Positions 1 to 10,300 of a stretch of 64,000 nt of DNA are shown piece after piece (within the stretch, counting starts at the first letter, position 1; each line of letters opens with the position of its first letter). The notes below the pieces were generated by a model that made no database searches, was not told where the DNA came from, and was given only the letters and a program-made list of their open reading frames with translations. Source of the DNA: Desulfobacteraceae bacterium (GTDB lineage Bacteria > Desulfobacterota > Desulfobacteria > Desulfobacterales > Desulfosarcinaceae); NCBI GenBank assembly GCA_003599575.1, contig QZKV01000163.1, forward strand, positions 1 to 64,000, read 5' to 3'. The translations under genes were made by a program, and so were the position numbers.

Positions 1-141
1 AACATTGCTACGGACTACATGTTCGCCTCCGGTTGCTCCCCACCCCACCTCACGGTGACGCAGTTACCTTCGGCTACCGGGAGCGGGCATCTCCCGAGGG
101 AGGACTTTCACCTCCCAGATCGCGCCTGCTCCCAGGCGCAC

Positions 142-280
142 GGTTCCCAAGCTGGAGCTTGGGAACCAGCGAGCAGAGTGGGTCGGAGCTTGGGAACCAG
201 TGGTGATCGGGATCCCCGGAGCCGGCGAGGGTCGGAGCGTGAGAGCCAGCGAGTGGAGAGGGTCGGAGCTTGGGAACCAG
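142..280. repeat. GTTCCCAAGC palindrome and degenerate half-copies
   Basis: A near-perfect palindrome (GTTCCCAAGC, short centre, GCTTGGGAAC) begins this block. Three more half-copies of GGAGCTTGGGAACCAG, one degraded, follow at 31-49 bp spacing. The same palindrome recurs near 14.48 and 14.64 kb, so it is a dispersed REP-like intergenic element. I see no supported gene in positions 1-374. Short open frames here are translations of the repeat. Confidence 0.75.
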
Positions 281-374
281 CGCCAGAGGGGGCTTGGGCT
301 TTTTGCCCGTTATCCATCTGCGGGCTGTAAAACCGGTAGGAACCGCCGCCTGTTTCACTTGCCGGCACGCCTGT

Positions 375-2267
375 TCAGAGGTCTGTTATGAATGCTGCCG
401 GTGCGGGGCAGGCCGGTGTCGTCATGCTATGAACCGTGGGAAAGCGGCAGATCACGCGGGTGCCTTCGTTCTCGCGGCTTTCGATCATGATGGTGCCGCG
501 TAAACGGTTGATGGCTTCCTTGACGATGACCAGTCCCAGGCCGGTGCCTTGATCCGTCAGGGCTTTGGCATTTTCGGCGCGGAAGAATTCGTTGAAGAGC
601 AGGGAAATCTGTTCCTGCGGAATGCCGATGCCGGTATCGATGACTTGCAGGCAAAGGCGCTCTTCATCTTCACTGTGCAGGGTCACGCGCACCGATCCTC
701 CGGGGGGCGTGTACTTGACGGCATTGGAGAGCAGGTTGCTGCAGATATCGTCCAGCAGCCGTTCTTCGCCCAGCGCCAGGGGCAGACCGGGATCGATCGA
801 AAGGATCATGGCGATTTGCTTTTCTTCAGCCTCTGCCTTGAAGACCGCGGCCAGTTGCGCAAGCAGCGGCCCGAGATCGATCGGGAGCAGCGCCATGGCA
901 GTGCTGCCGGCCCGTTTGATGCCCAGTTTGAGCAGGTCATGCAGCATGGCGGATAGCGATTCGATGCGGCGTTCGCATTGCAGCAGCATTTCGCCTTGAC
1001 GCTCGTTGAGCGGTCCGGCGTAGGCCTTGCGCAGCACCTTGAGAATGGTATCCACCGCGTTGAGGGGCGAGCGCAGCTGATGGGCGGCTTTTTGCAAAAA
1101 CCAGCTCTTGTTCAATTCGCTTTTGAGATTCTGCATGGCCAGGGCGGTCAGGTCGGCTACCAGGGTAAAAAAATCCACATCCCGTTTGCTGAAGGAAAAA
1201 CTGGCTTCACTGTAGACGCAAAAAACTCCCAGGACCCTCTTTTCCACTCTCAACGGCAGGCAGAGCATCGAAGAGATGCCTTCCTTGAGGATATTTTCGG
1301 GATATTGAAAATAGTCTCTTTCTTCGATCTTGCCGATGCTGTAGACGGCGCCGGCGATAATTTTCTGGTTGATGGGGCTCTTGTCGATATCGATGTTGCC
1401 GCGCGCAAGATAATTCTGGCTCAATCCATAGGTAGAGGCGAAGCGCAGCGCGTTGGCCTGGTCGTCGAGAAGTTTGATCGAGCAGGCTTTGACGCCCATG
1501 ATTCGGGCGGTATTGCGGGTGGCCGAATCCATCAGCGCCTGGTACTCGGTGCACAAGGCCATATGCTTGACAAAGTCGTACAAGGCGGTCAGTTTGGCGT
1601 TGGCCACATCCAGTTCTTTGCAGAAGACCAGCAAGTTACGGCCCTTGATGCGCAGGCTGCGCTTGATGGAGGTAACCAGAAAAGCCGTTACCAGGACGGC
1701 CGCGGCCAGGATGAGGAAAAGGAAAACACCTTCGCCCAGGGAATGACCTGAGTTGAACATGGTGTGGCTGAACAGGGGAATGGGCGGCTGGATGAGATCC
1801 GCGTGCTGAAGATATCCCAGAAGACCCAAACCGATGATCATCAGGCCGGAATAGATATAGGCATGGATGGGATTCAGGAGAATGCCCGCCAGAATGATGT
1901 GAAAAATGATGAAGAGCACCAGGGGGCTGTAAAAACCGCCGGTATAAAAGATCAGCCCGAACAGGGCCGACAGGTCGCATACGATCTGGCCGTGGGCGCA
2001 AATCTCAAAGGGCTTTTCCCGGTCGGGGGAAAAGCGGCGCAGATAGCGGCAGGCAATCGTGAAAAGAATGTTGTAGACGACGATCGCGGCGATGATGCCG
2101 GCGATACTCTTCAGGCGGAGTTCAAGCCGCAGGGCGTGCGCAATCCACATCCCGGCCAGGGCGACGGCGATGGCGACCCAACGCAAGCCGATGAACCAGC
2201 CGACCCGTTCACTCAGCTCACGGCGGAAAAAAACCTGCTGCCGGACCAGTTCCTTGGCCAGTTCCAT
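375..2267 (-). CDS. membrane sensor histidine kinase with GAF domain
   Basis: This is a 630-residue kinase. About six hydrophobic segments fill residues 25-200, followed by a GAF-like domain (about 230-380), a HisKA H-box (AAHQLRSPLNAV, His396) and a HATPase. The ATPase shows an N-box (NLLSNAVKYTPPGG), a G1 box (DTGIGIP), an F-box and a G2 box (GTGLGLVIV). It is the last gene of the hydrogenase operon, 22 bp after a stand-alone receiver protein that is its likely phospho-acceptor. The input signal cannot be read from sequence. A role in hydrogenase expression or redox sensing is inference from position only. Confidence 0.88.
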   Translation of the reverse strand: MELAKELVRQQVFFRRELSERVGWFIGLRWVAIAVALAGMWIAHALRLELRLKSIAGIIAAIVVYNILFTIACRYLRRFSPDREKPFEICAHGQIVCDLSALFGLIFYTGGFYSPLVLFIIFHIILAGILLNPIHAYIYSGLMIIGLGLLGYLQHADLIQPPIPLFSHTMFNSGHSLGEGVFLFLILAAAVLVTAFLVTSIKRSLRIKGRNLLVFCKELDVANAKLTALYDFVKHMALCTEYQALMDSATRNTARIMGVKACSIKLLDDQANALRFASTYGLSQNYLARGNIDIDKSPINQKIIAGAVYSIGKIEERDYFQYPENILKEGISSMLCLPLRVEKRVLGVFCVYSEASFSFSKRDVDFFTLVADLTALAMQNLKSELNKSWFLQKAAHQLRSPLNAVDTILKVLRKAYAGPLNERQGEMLLQCERRIESLSAMLHDLLKLGIKRAGSTAMALLPIDLGPLLAQLAAVFKAEAEEKQIAMILSIDPGLPLALGEERLLDDICSNLLSNAVKYTPPGGSVRVTLHSEDEERLCLQVIDTGIGIPQEQISLLFNEFFRAENAKALTDQGTGLGLVIVKEAINRLRGTIMIESRENEGTRVICRFPTVHSMTTPACPAPAAFITDL

Positions 2268-2289
2268 AAGTCCGTTTTCCGTTCGCCCG

Positions 2290-2694
2290 CTATTCCCCCC
2301 TGATCAGTTCCGCGACCGTTTTCAGCAATACGTCGGGATCGACCGGTTTTTCCATGAACTGGGTGACGGGCCAGTCTTCGCCCATGATGTGCTGGAACTT
2401 TTCCGGTCCTTCTTCTGCCATTTTGCGCGGAAAGGAGGTCAGCATCAGGATCGGAATATCCCGGTATGGTTCCCGGTTTTTCAGCTTGAAAGCCAAATCG
2501 AATCCTTCGGTATCGGTGGCCATCATCACGTCCAGAATGATCAGGTCGGGCGTTTTGGTTTCGATTTGCCGGTAACCCTCTTTCCCGTTATGCGCCGTCC
2601 GCACCGCGTAGTGCTTGCTTTCCAGTACGATACGAATGGAATGGACCAGATCGCGGTCATCATCGATGATCAGGATATCGTTTTCCTTATCCAT
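2290..2694 (-). CDS. single-domain response regulator
   Basis: A 134-residue CheY-like receiver without an output domain. Visible residues are the acidic pocket D11-D13, the phospho-acceptor D55 in LIILDVMM, the switch Thr in LMLTSF and the conserved Lys in EKPVD. It starts 2 bp after the protease stop and ends 22 bp before the kinase start, so translation is probably coupled. With no DNA-binding domain it must act through protein contacts or in a phosphorelay. The target is unknown. Confidence 0.88.
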   Translation of the reverse strand: MDKENDILIIDDDRDLVHSIRIVLESKHYAVRTAHNGKEGYRQIETKTPDLIILDVMMATDTEGFDLAFKLKNREPYRDIPILMLTSFPRKMAEEGPEKFQHIMGEDWPVTQFMEKPVDPDVLLKTVAELIRGE

Positions 2695-2696
2695 GG

Positions 2697-3215
2697 TCAG
2701 TCCTCTTTTTCAATCTTTTTATGGGGCAAAGCGATGTTTTGTTTAAACAGCCAATCCACGATTTGCACAGCGGCTTTTTCGGCACTGCGGCGGGCTTCCG
2801 GGGTCAGCGCCTCTATCAAATCGAAGACATGCCCCTGAACCGATACCATCCAGGCGGAAGGCGATCGGTTGTAGAGCAACTGCAGGAGTCCCACAAAAAC
2901 CTTCGGATAGAGGTGATGTGAGCCCATGGCCCACCCGTTTAATTCCGGCTTTATCCTGGACCATTGCACATCATCGCGGAGTTCGTCCAAACAGGCGTCC
3001 ACGAAAATCAGGGTGTCGGCGCTTTGAACCTCTTCCAGCAGCGCCATATCAAGCTGATGCACGGAACGGATGCCCACATCCTGAACCTGTTCGAAATGCC
3101 GGCGCAATTCGCGCGCGACCAGGCGACCGATCCCGTCATCTCCGCGTTGCGGGTTTCCGTAGGCGACAATCCAGCAGGACGGCGCGTCGATGGTGATTCC
3201 GATATCCAGTGTCAT
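2697..3215 (-). CDS. [NiFe]-hydrogenase maturation endopeptidase
   Basis: HyaD/HycI-type protease that removes the C-terminal tail of the large subunit after nickel insertion. The N-terminal signature GNPQRGDDGIG carries the family's metal-binding Asp, and a second acidic site lies in FVDACLDE. I chose the ATG giving MTLDIG because GAGGT lies 4 bases upstream, overlapping the hoxH stop. A longer in-frame start would run into hoxH. Its substrate is almost certainly the HoxH encoded immediately upstream, which still carries a cleavable tail. Confidence 0.9.
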   Translation of the reverse strand: MTLDIGITIDAPSCWIVAYGNPQRGDDGIGRLVARELRRHFEQVQDVGIRSVHQLDMALLEEVQSADTLIFVDACLDELRDDVQWSRIKPELNGWAMGSHHLYPKVFVGLLQLLYNRSPSAWMVSVQGHVFDLIEALTPEARRSAEKAAVQIVDWLFKQNIALPHKKIEKED

Positions 3216-3217
3216 GA

Positions 3218-4645
3218 TTACCTCGCTGTTTGGTGAATGCATTGGCCGGCCGCATCGATCACCTGCAGGATCATCTGCATCTGTCCCAGAGCGTGCGTGG
3301 CGCAGGAAAGACAGGGATCGTAACAGCGAATGGCCCCCTCGATGCGGTTCAGGATGCCTTCCCGGATCTCTCCGTTACGGATATATTCCTTGGCGACGCG
3401 GGTGACCGCACGGTTCATGGCGATGTTGTTGTGACCGGTGGCCACGATCAGATTGACTTTGTTGATGGTGCCGAAATCGTCCACGCCGTAATGATGGATC
3501 AGGATGCCGCGCGGCGCCTCGATGATGCCGACCCCCTCCGCATGGGCCGGGGCGGCCGTGGTGCGGACCTCCTTTGCGCAGATGCGCTTGTCCGACAGAA
3601 GCGCCTGGGCTTTTTCCAGGGCGTACAGCAACTCGATCATACGCGCATAGTGATACATCAGTGATGCGCCCTTGAGATTGGTCTTGGCGATTTTTCTGTA
3701 CAATTTGAGCGCCGCGTCCGCCTGCGGGGTTCCCATGGCATCCGCGGCATTCAGGCGCGCCAGCGGCCCCACGCGGTAGCAGCCCTCGGGGTATCCCTGG
3801 TCTTTGAAGAAGGGGAATTTCATATAGCTCCACGGCTCGACATGCTCGCCGATGAAATCCAGGTATTGCCGGGATTCAAACTGGGCCAAAATGTCTCCGG
3901 CATGACCTTTGACCCGCAGGAAACCGTCATAGAGCTGGAGCCGCCCCTGGGCGTCCACCAATGCGGCGTAATGGGAAGGAAAATTGGCGAAGACCTGCAC
4001 ATCGGCCATATTTTGATCGATCCAGCCCTGGATGATCGCAAGGGCCGTGTGAGCGGTCTGAAAGGCTTCCTCGAATCCGGCCAGCAGCTGGTTGCGCGCG
4101 CTCTCGGAAAGGGCATGCGTAACCCCGCCGGGAACGGCAAAGACCGGATGAACTTTTTTCCCGCCCAGCGCGGCAATGATGTCCTGGCCGAATTTTCGCA
4201 GCCGAATGCCGCGCCTGGCCAGTTCAGGCGCAGCTTCGATCACCCCGATCACATTGCGCTTAGCCGGATCCGAGTCCCAGCCCAGCAGAAGGTCGGGGCT
4301 GGCCAGATGGAAAAAGTGCAAGGCATGGGATTGGATGTACTGCCCCATGTGCAGCAACTCCCTCAGCATCCCGGCCGTCTCGGGGATCTGGACGCCGCAG
4401 ATGGCGTCGCAGGCCTTGACCGAGGCCAAGTGATGGCTCACCGGGCAAATGCCGCAGATCCGCTGGGTAATGATCGGCATCTCCTCAAAGGGACGCCCAT
4501 GGCAGAAGTATTCATAGCCCCTGAACTGGGTGATATGGAAAAAGGCTTCATCCACTTCACCGTGGTCATCCAAATGAACGGTGACCTTTCCATGTCCTTC
4601 CAACCGGCTGATCGGATTGATCGTAATTAGGGTTGCAGTCGTCAT
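3218..4645 (-). CDS. hoxH: [NiFe]-hydrogenase large subunit (HoxH-type)
   Basis: Catalytic subunit of a cytoplasmic bidirectional hydrogenase, 475 residues. The four nickel ligands are present: RICGIC (C64, C67) near the N-terminus and DPCLSCATH (C445, C448) near the C-terminus. A 24-residue tail follows His451, where the maturation protease is expected to cut. It is preceded by the small subunit (11-bp gap) and followed by the protease. With diaphorase subunits upstream this fits NAD(P)-linked group 3 enzymes. The exact subgroup needs a tree. Confidence 0.94.
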   Translation of the reverse strand: MTTATLITINPISRLEGHGKVTVHLDDHGEVDEAFFHITQFRGYEYFCHGRPFEEMPIITQRICGICPVSHHLASVKACDAICGVQIPETAGMLRELLHMGQYIQSHALHFFHLASPDLLLGWDSDPAKRNVIGVIEAAPELARRGIRLRKFGQDIIAALGGKKVHPVFAVPGGVTHALSESARNQLLAGFEEAFQTAHTALAIIQGWIDQNMADVQVFANFPSHYAALVDAQGRLQLYDGFLRVKGHAGDILAQFESRQYLDFIGEHVEPWSYMKFPFFKDQGYPEGCYRVGPLARLNAADAMGTPQADAALKLYRKIAKTNLKGASLMYHYARMIELLYALEKAQALLSDKRICAKEVRTTAAPAHAEGVGIIEAPRGILIHHYGVDDFGTINKVNLIVATGHNNIAMNRAVTRVAKEYIRNGEIREGILNRIEGAIRCYDPCLSCATHALGQMQMILQVIDAAGQCIHQTAR

Positions 4646-4656
4646 GCGGGTGTCTC

Positions 4657-5199
4657 CTAGTCGTAATGAATCAATTCACGTGGAAGAACCGGCACTCTTC
4701 CATTCAGAATTTCAGTCAGACCATAAGCGATAGCTTCCGGCGACGGCGGACAACCGGGAATATAGCAATCGACAGCAATGACCCCATTGAGCGGCAGCAC
4801 CTTTTCCAAAAGGAGCGGGAGTTCTGCATGGATCGGGATCACGCCGTTGATCGTGCCGGCGGTTTGGGTATACCCGTAGCGCAACAGATCTTTGACCGGT
4901 ATATGGTTGCGCAGCGTATTGACGCCTCCGAAGACTGCGCAATCTCCCCAGGCCATGATGATCCTGGATTTTTCACGCATATGGCGCACGATTTCGACTT
5001 GCTCTTCGTTGCCGATGCCGCCTTCGACAATGCCCAGATCCAGCAGCGGAAATGCATAATTCTTGAAATCGGTGATCGGCGTCACGGTCAGTTCGATTTT
5101 GGAAAGCACATCGAGCAGTGCTTCATCCAAATCCAGGAAGGACATATGGCATCCGGCGCAGCCCTCGCACCATACCGTGGCTACTTTAGGTTTTCCCAT
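4657..5199 (-). CDS. hoxY: [NiFe]-hydrogenase small subunit (HoxY-type)
   Basis: A short, soluble small subunit of 180 residues carrying the proximal [4Fe-4S] cluster. Candidate ligands are CEGCAGC at the N-terminus, the Cys of WGDCAVFGG and the Cys of PGCPPSP. There is no Tat signal, so it is cytoplasmic. I start at the second ATG (MGKPKVATVW) because GGAGG lies 6 bases before it. The first in-frame ATG overlaps that ribosome site. It pairs with HoxH and passes electrons to the HoxU/HoxF module. Confidence 0.92.
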   Translation of the reverse strand: MGKPKVATVWCEGCAGCHMSFLDLDEALLDVLSKIELTVTPITDFKNYAFPLLDLGIVEGGIGNEEQVEIVRHMREKSRIIMAWGDCAVFGGVNTLRNHIPVKDLLRYGYTQTAGTINGVIPIHAELPLLLEKVLPLNGVIAVDCYIPGCPPSPEAIAYGLTEILNGRVPVLPRELIHYD

Positions 5200-5249
5200 G
5201 GATTCCTCCATTGTTTACTGCCGAATTGAGAATTTCTTCCCCGGTTTCA

Positions 5250-7280
5250 TCACCGCTGCAACGCTTCCAGGATCTTCCCGGCGTCCGCGCGGAGGCTTTC
5301 CCAGTTTCTGGCCTGACCGGCGCCACCCTTGCGCAACGCCAGGCCCTGGAGAATTTCCCAGGTGCGCAGCACGCCGGCGGGGGGATCGAGCACGCCCGGT
5401 TTGAACAGCGTTTCCGCGCCATCCGGGCTGGTGTAGGAGCCGTCCTCCTCCAGCCACAAGGGTCTGGGAAGCAGCACATGGGCTGCCGAAGCAAGCCCGG
5501 GGTCGTAATAAGGGGTGACCACCGCCAGGAAATCGGGCGCTGTCCTGCTTTTCAAGCAGGTGTCGAGATTTTCGCCCTGTTCGTCTTCCAGCACCAGAAG
5601 ACCCGCGCCGGCAAATTCGTTCGGGCCTTGCGGCGAGGCAAGGCCCAGGCGCCAGGCCGCCGCGCTGTTCACAGAGGGCTTTAATAAGACGAGGCCGGCG
5701 CCCGCACCAGCCGGGGCCGCCGACTTGATGCGCAACAGTTTAAAGAGCTCCGCAAGGCCGCCGGCGGCTTTGCGGCCGGTAAGTTTTTCTCCGGCCAGGA
5801 TGAGCGGGGAGGCAGCCGCGCCATATGTCTGCGCGATGTGGTTGAGGACAGTCTGCTGCTCTGCTTTGAGGAGATATTTGCCTTGTGAGGCCACGGACCG
5901 GGTGCCATCGACCATTACACATAGGGTGAACAGCACCGCCCGCAGTTCCTCTTCGGCCACCGGCAGGGAAAAACTGCTGAGCAGGTGCGCATCACGGGCC
6001 TGGCCGATGACGGCAACGGGCAGCTTTCTTTCAAGCAGGGCTTGGCGCAGCAGGGAGATGAGCACGGGATGGCTGGCTTGCGGATCGGCACCAACCATCA
6101 AAATCATATCCGCCCCGGCTATTTTTTTCCAGGAGACCTCCTCGGGCATGGCCCGGGGGCCGTTGTCCAGGGAAGAGCGGATGTTGCGGAAATGATCGCC
6201 GTCCAACGTATCGATCCACCCCGTGCCCCAGCGGTCGACCATTAATTGTTTGAACAGCACCAGCGCTTCGTTGGACAATTTAGCGGAAGTGATGCCGAAA
6301 AGCGCACTGGCGCCGTCCCGCTTGCCGATCTTTTCGAACTCGGCAGTGATGAGTTCCAGGGCACGCTCCCAGGATTGCGTGCGCCACTGCCCTTGCGCAT
6401 CCTTGACCATCGGGGCCGTCAGGCGCTGGCCGTGGGTTTTAAGCACCTCGAAGCGGCCTTTGTAGCAAAGCTGTCCGCGATCCGGCCGGCCGTTTGCGCT
6501 TCCCAACATGCCTTCCATGCGGATGAGCTGGTTGTCGCGGCTCACTGCAGTGACGGGGCACAGCATGCCGCATTGCGCGCAGAGTGAAGTCGTTGTGCGG
6601 CGTTCGGCAGGCTGCCCCTTGACGGCATAATGAGCCCGGTAACGGCTGTTGATGGCACCGGTGGGGCATACTTGCAGGCAGGCCCCGCAATTGATGCACG
6701 ATGAATCTTTTCTGCTTTCCAGCAGATCGAAACCGATCAGGGTCCTGGGACCACGGTTATGGAAACCCAGCACCTGGGTTCCGGCGATCTCCTGGCAGGC
6801 CCGCACGCAGCGGCCGCAGAGAATGCAGCGGTTATGATCGAAGGTCATGTATTCGCCGGTCACATCCGTGGGGAAAGCTTTGAAGGATTGGGAAACGGTT
6901 AAATGGTCCATCTGAAGCGCATAGGCCATCTTCTGCAGCTCGCAGTCGCCGCTGTCCGGGCAAAACATGCAGTTGTGGTTGCGTTCGGCGAAAAGCAGTT
7001 CCAAGCTCAGACGGCGGCTGGCCGTGATGGTCGCATTTTCAGTAACCACTTCCATACCGTCGCGCACCGGCATGACGCAACTGGCCACCAGTTTTGGCGA
7101 TTTGTCCACCTCCACGACGCACAGGCGGCATCCGCCCCAATTCGTAAGGGCCGGATGATGGCAAAGGGTGGGGATGTCGATCCCGTTGCGCCGCGCCGCT
7201 TCCAAAATGGTCACCGATTCATCTACGGTAAAATCTCTACCGTCAATGGTGAGCTTCACCTGCTTGGCATTGGAATTCAT
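5250..7280 (-). CDS. hoxU: NuoG/HoxU-like iron-sulfur subunit with MGD-type domain
   Basis: A 676-residue electron-transfer subunit. In order it shows an N-terminal plant-type [2Fe-2S] domain (CHHPALTNWGGCRLC), a His/Cys cluster segment (NHNCMFCPDSGDC), two [4Fe-4S] motifs (CILCGRCVRAC and CINCGACLQVC), an Fe4S4-MGD motif (CAQCGMLCPV) and a molybdopterin-oxidoreductase-like body. Classical HoxU is about 240 residues, so this is closer to NuoG of complex I. The start has GGAG 7 bases upstream. It probably relays electrons between HoxF and HoxY. Whether the C-terminal domain binds a cofactor is unknown. Confidence 0.88.
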   Translation of the reverse strand: MNSNAKQVKLTIDGRDFTVDESVTILEAARRNGIDIPTLCHHPALTNWGGCRLCVVEVDKSPKLVASCVMPVRDGMEVVTENATITASRRLSLELLFAERNHNCMFCPDSGDCELQKMAYALQMDHLTVSQSFKAFPTDVTGEYMTFDHNRCILCGRCVRACQEIAGTQVLGFHNRGPRTLIGFDLLESRKDSSCINCGACLQVCPTGAINSRYRAHYAVKGQPAERRTTTSLCAQCGMLCPVTAVSRDNQLIRMEGMLGSANGRPDRGQLCYKGRFEVLKTHGQRLTAPMVKDAQGQWRTQSWERALELITAEFEKIGKRDGASALFGITSAKLSNEALVLFKQLMVDRWGTGWIDTLDGDHFRNIRSSLDNGPRAMPEEVSWKKIAGADMILMVGADPQASHPVLISLLRQALLERKLPVAVIGQARDAHLLSSFSLPVAEEELRAVLFTLCVMVDGTRSVASQGKYLLKAEQQTVLNHIAQTYGAAASPLILAGEKLTGRKAAGGLAELFKLLRIKSAAPAGAGAGLVLLKPSVNSAAAWRLGLASPQGPNEFAGAGLLVLEDEQGENLDTCLKSRTAPDFLAVVTPYYDPGLASAAHVLLPRPLWLEEDGSYTSPDGAETLFKPGVLDPPAGVLRTWEILQGLALRKGGAGQARNWESLRADAGKILEALQR

Positions 7281-7305
7281 CGGTCACTCCGTTTTCGTGA
7301 AAACG

Positions 7306-10300
7306 TTAAGTTGTCGATTCGATTAAGACATCGCATCGCAGACAACGCCCGGCTTCCCGGCGCGCGATCTCTTCCGTAAATCCCAACTCCACTTCTCTGA
7401 AGTCGGAGATACGCACGGCCAGATCCGCTTCGGGCATGGGCGAACGTGGCATCTCGCGGATTTCTTCATCGATCTCGCGGGGGATGACCACATCCGTGAC
7501 ATCCACAGGAACATACGGTTCTTCCGAATTTCTAGCGCGGATGGCGGCATCGATTTCTTCGGCCGCTTTGTGTCCGGCCGCAACGGCGCCCACCACCGTA
7601 TCCGGTCCGGTCACCACATCTCCGCCGGCAAAAATCATGGGCGCGGTGGTTTGGGTTTTCTTCCCGGCGGCAATTTCAACCAGCCGGTTGGCGGTAAGTG
7701 CCACGCCGGTGCGCTTGAAATCGAAGGCGCCGTCCACCTCCTGACCGATGGCCAGGATGACCTGATCGGCCTCCACCATGTATTCGCTGCCCAGGATGGG
7801 CACCGGTTTTTTGCGGCCGCCGGTGTCGAACTCGCCCAGGCGCATCTTTTGCAGCACCATTTGGCAGACCTGGTTCTCCCGGCCGATGAATCGCAGCGGG
7901 GCGACCAGTTCTTCGATATGCACCCCCTCTTTCCGGGCGGTCACCACTTCATCCTTCAGAGCGGGCATATCCGCCTTGGTGCGGCGGTAATAGATCGTGA
8001 CGTTTTGCGCCCCCAGGCGCAGCGCGCACTGGGCGGCATCGATGGCCGAGTTTCCGCCGCCGATCACCGCAACTCTTCGCCCGACCTGGGGACGACCGCC
8101 CAAATGCAGCTCTCTGAGAAACTCAACCGCGCCGGTGATGCCTTTATAAGTTTTGCCCTCCAACTCGGCCTGCGTGCTGCGCTGGGCACCGATGGCCACG
8201 AAGATCGCATCATAGGCGCCGCGCAACGTATCCCAGGAGATATCCCGGCCGACCCGGATGTTGCACCGCAGCAGAACGCCCACATCGAGGATGTCCTGAA
8301 TTTCCTTGCACAGAATCTCTCTGGGCAAACGGTAAGCCGGTATGCCCCAACGCAACATGCCGCCGGCTTCGGGCAGCTCCTCGTACACGGTCGTGGGGTA
8401 GCCGCGCAGAACCAGATCGCGGGCCGCGGTCAGACCGGCCGGCCCGGCGCCGATGACGGCGATTTTCTCCCTGCGGGTCACGGGGGCTTTGCGCACCGGG
8501 GGTACGGACGCATGATCGGTGATAAAGCGTTTCAGATATTTGATATGCACCGGTTCATCCAGGGTTGAGCGGCGGCACTTGAGCTCGCATTTATGGTCGC
8601 ACACCCGGCCGCAGATGCCGGGGAAAGGATTTGTTTTGAGCAATACTTTGTAGGCGTCGGCCAGCCGATCGGCCTTGATCAGGGAGATATAGGCCGGAAT
8701 ATCCATGCCGACGGGGCAGGCATGCTGGCAGGGAGAGGTGAAGAAAGCATTGCACACCACGGCCGGACAGCGCTTTGCATGGATGTGCTTTTCATACTCA
8801 TCGCGGAAGTAGCGCAAGGTGGAGAGAACCGGGTTGGGGGCGGTCTGCCCCAGGCCGCACAGGGCGTTGTTTTTCATGTAGTCGGCCATCATCTCCAGCG
8901 TCTGGATGTCGCCGGACCGGCCCTTTCCCTCGCAGATGCGGGTCAAAATCTCCAGCATCTTTTCAGTACCCACCCGGCAGGGAGTGCATTTGCCGCAGGA
9001 TTCATCGCGGCAGAATTCCATGAAGAAGCGGGCCACATCCACAACGCACTTATCTTCATCCATAACGATCATGCCGCCCGAGCCGACAATGGCGCCCAGC
9101 TTGACAATGGTTTCGTAATCCACCGATGCGTTCAGGTGAGCGGCCGGAATGCATCCGCCCGACGGCCCGCCCAGCTGCACGGCTTTGAATTTCTTGCCGC
9201 TGGGGATGCCGCCGCCCACATCGTAAATGATGCGGCCGATGGAGATGCCCATGGGCACCTCCACCAAGCCTACATTCCTGACGTCGCCGGTCAGGGCGAA
9301 AACCTTGGTGCCTTTGCTGCGGGTCGTGCCCACACTTGCATACCATTTGCCGCCGTTGAAGATGATCTGGGGGATGTTGGCGAAGGTTTCTACATTGTTC
9401 AGGATGGTCGGCCGTTTCCACAGTCCCTGGATGGCCGGAAAGGGCGGTCGCGGCCGCGGCGTGCCGCGTTTGCCCTCGATGGAGGTCATCAGCGCGGTTT
9501 CTTCCCCGCAGACAAAAGCACCGGCCCCGCGATACACTTCGATGTCGAAGTCAAATCCGGAACCCAAAATGTTATCTCCGAGCAAGCCATACGCCCGCGC
9601 CTGTGCGATGGCGTGGTTAAGCATTTTCACCGCCAGCGGATACTCGGCGCGGCAGTAGATATAGCCCTGCCGCGAACCGATGGCCCTGGCGGCGATGATC
9701 ATTCCCTCCAGGACCGCGTGGGGATCGGATTCAAGCACGCAACGGTCCATGAAGGCGCCCGGATCGCCTTCATCGGCGTTACACAGCACGTATTTGATGT
9801 CGCCGGCCGATTTGGCTGCAAATTCCCACTTCAAACCGGTTGGAAACCCGCCGCCCCCACGGCCGCGGATGCCCGAAATCTTGACCTCCTGGATAATTTC
9901 GCCGGGTTGCAGTTGAAAGATGGCCTTGGCCGCACTGAAATAGCCGTCCCGGGCGATGTACTCTTCGACGCTCTCCGCCTGGATCAAACCCCGGTTGCGC
10001 ATGACCCGCAGGTTCTGCATGCCGAAGAAGGGGATTTGCCGGATGTGCGGCCTTTGCTCCGCCACCGGCAGCGGCGGACCTTCAAAATCCTTTTCGAATT
10101 GCTCCCAGCCGCGTGCGTAGACCCACTCGGCCGGAATTTGGCCATTGAGCACGTGCCGGTCGAAAATGGCGGCGGCGCGTTCTTCAGTGACATCGGCATA
10201 GCGGACCGGTTCCTCGCCCAACCGTTCGATGGTGACCATCGGTTCACGATTGCAGATGCCGGCGCACCCGGAGGTGGTGATAAAAATGTCCTTGCGCTTG

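Noticed and set aside
142-280. Regularly spaced half-palindromes resembling a CRISPR array
   Set aside because: Spacing varies between 31 and 49 bp, the copies are degenerate, the spacers share sequence with each other and no cas genes are nearby.
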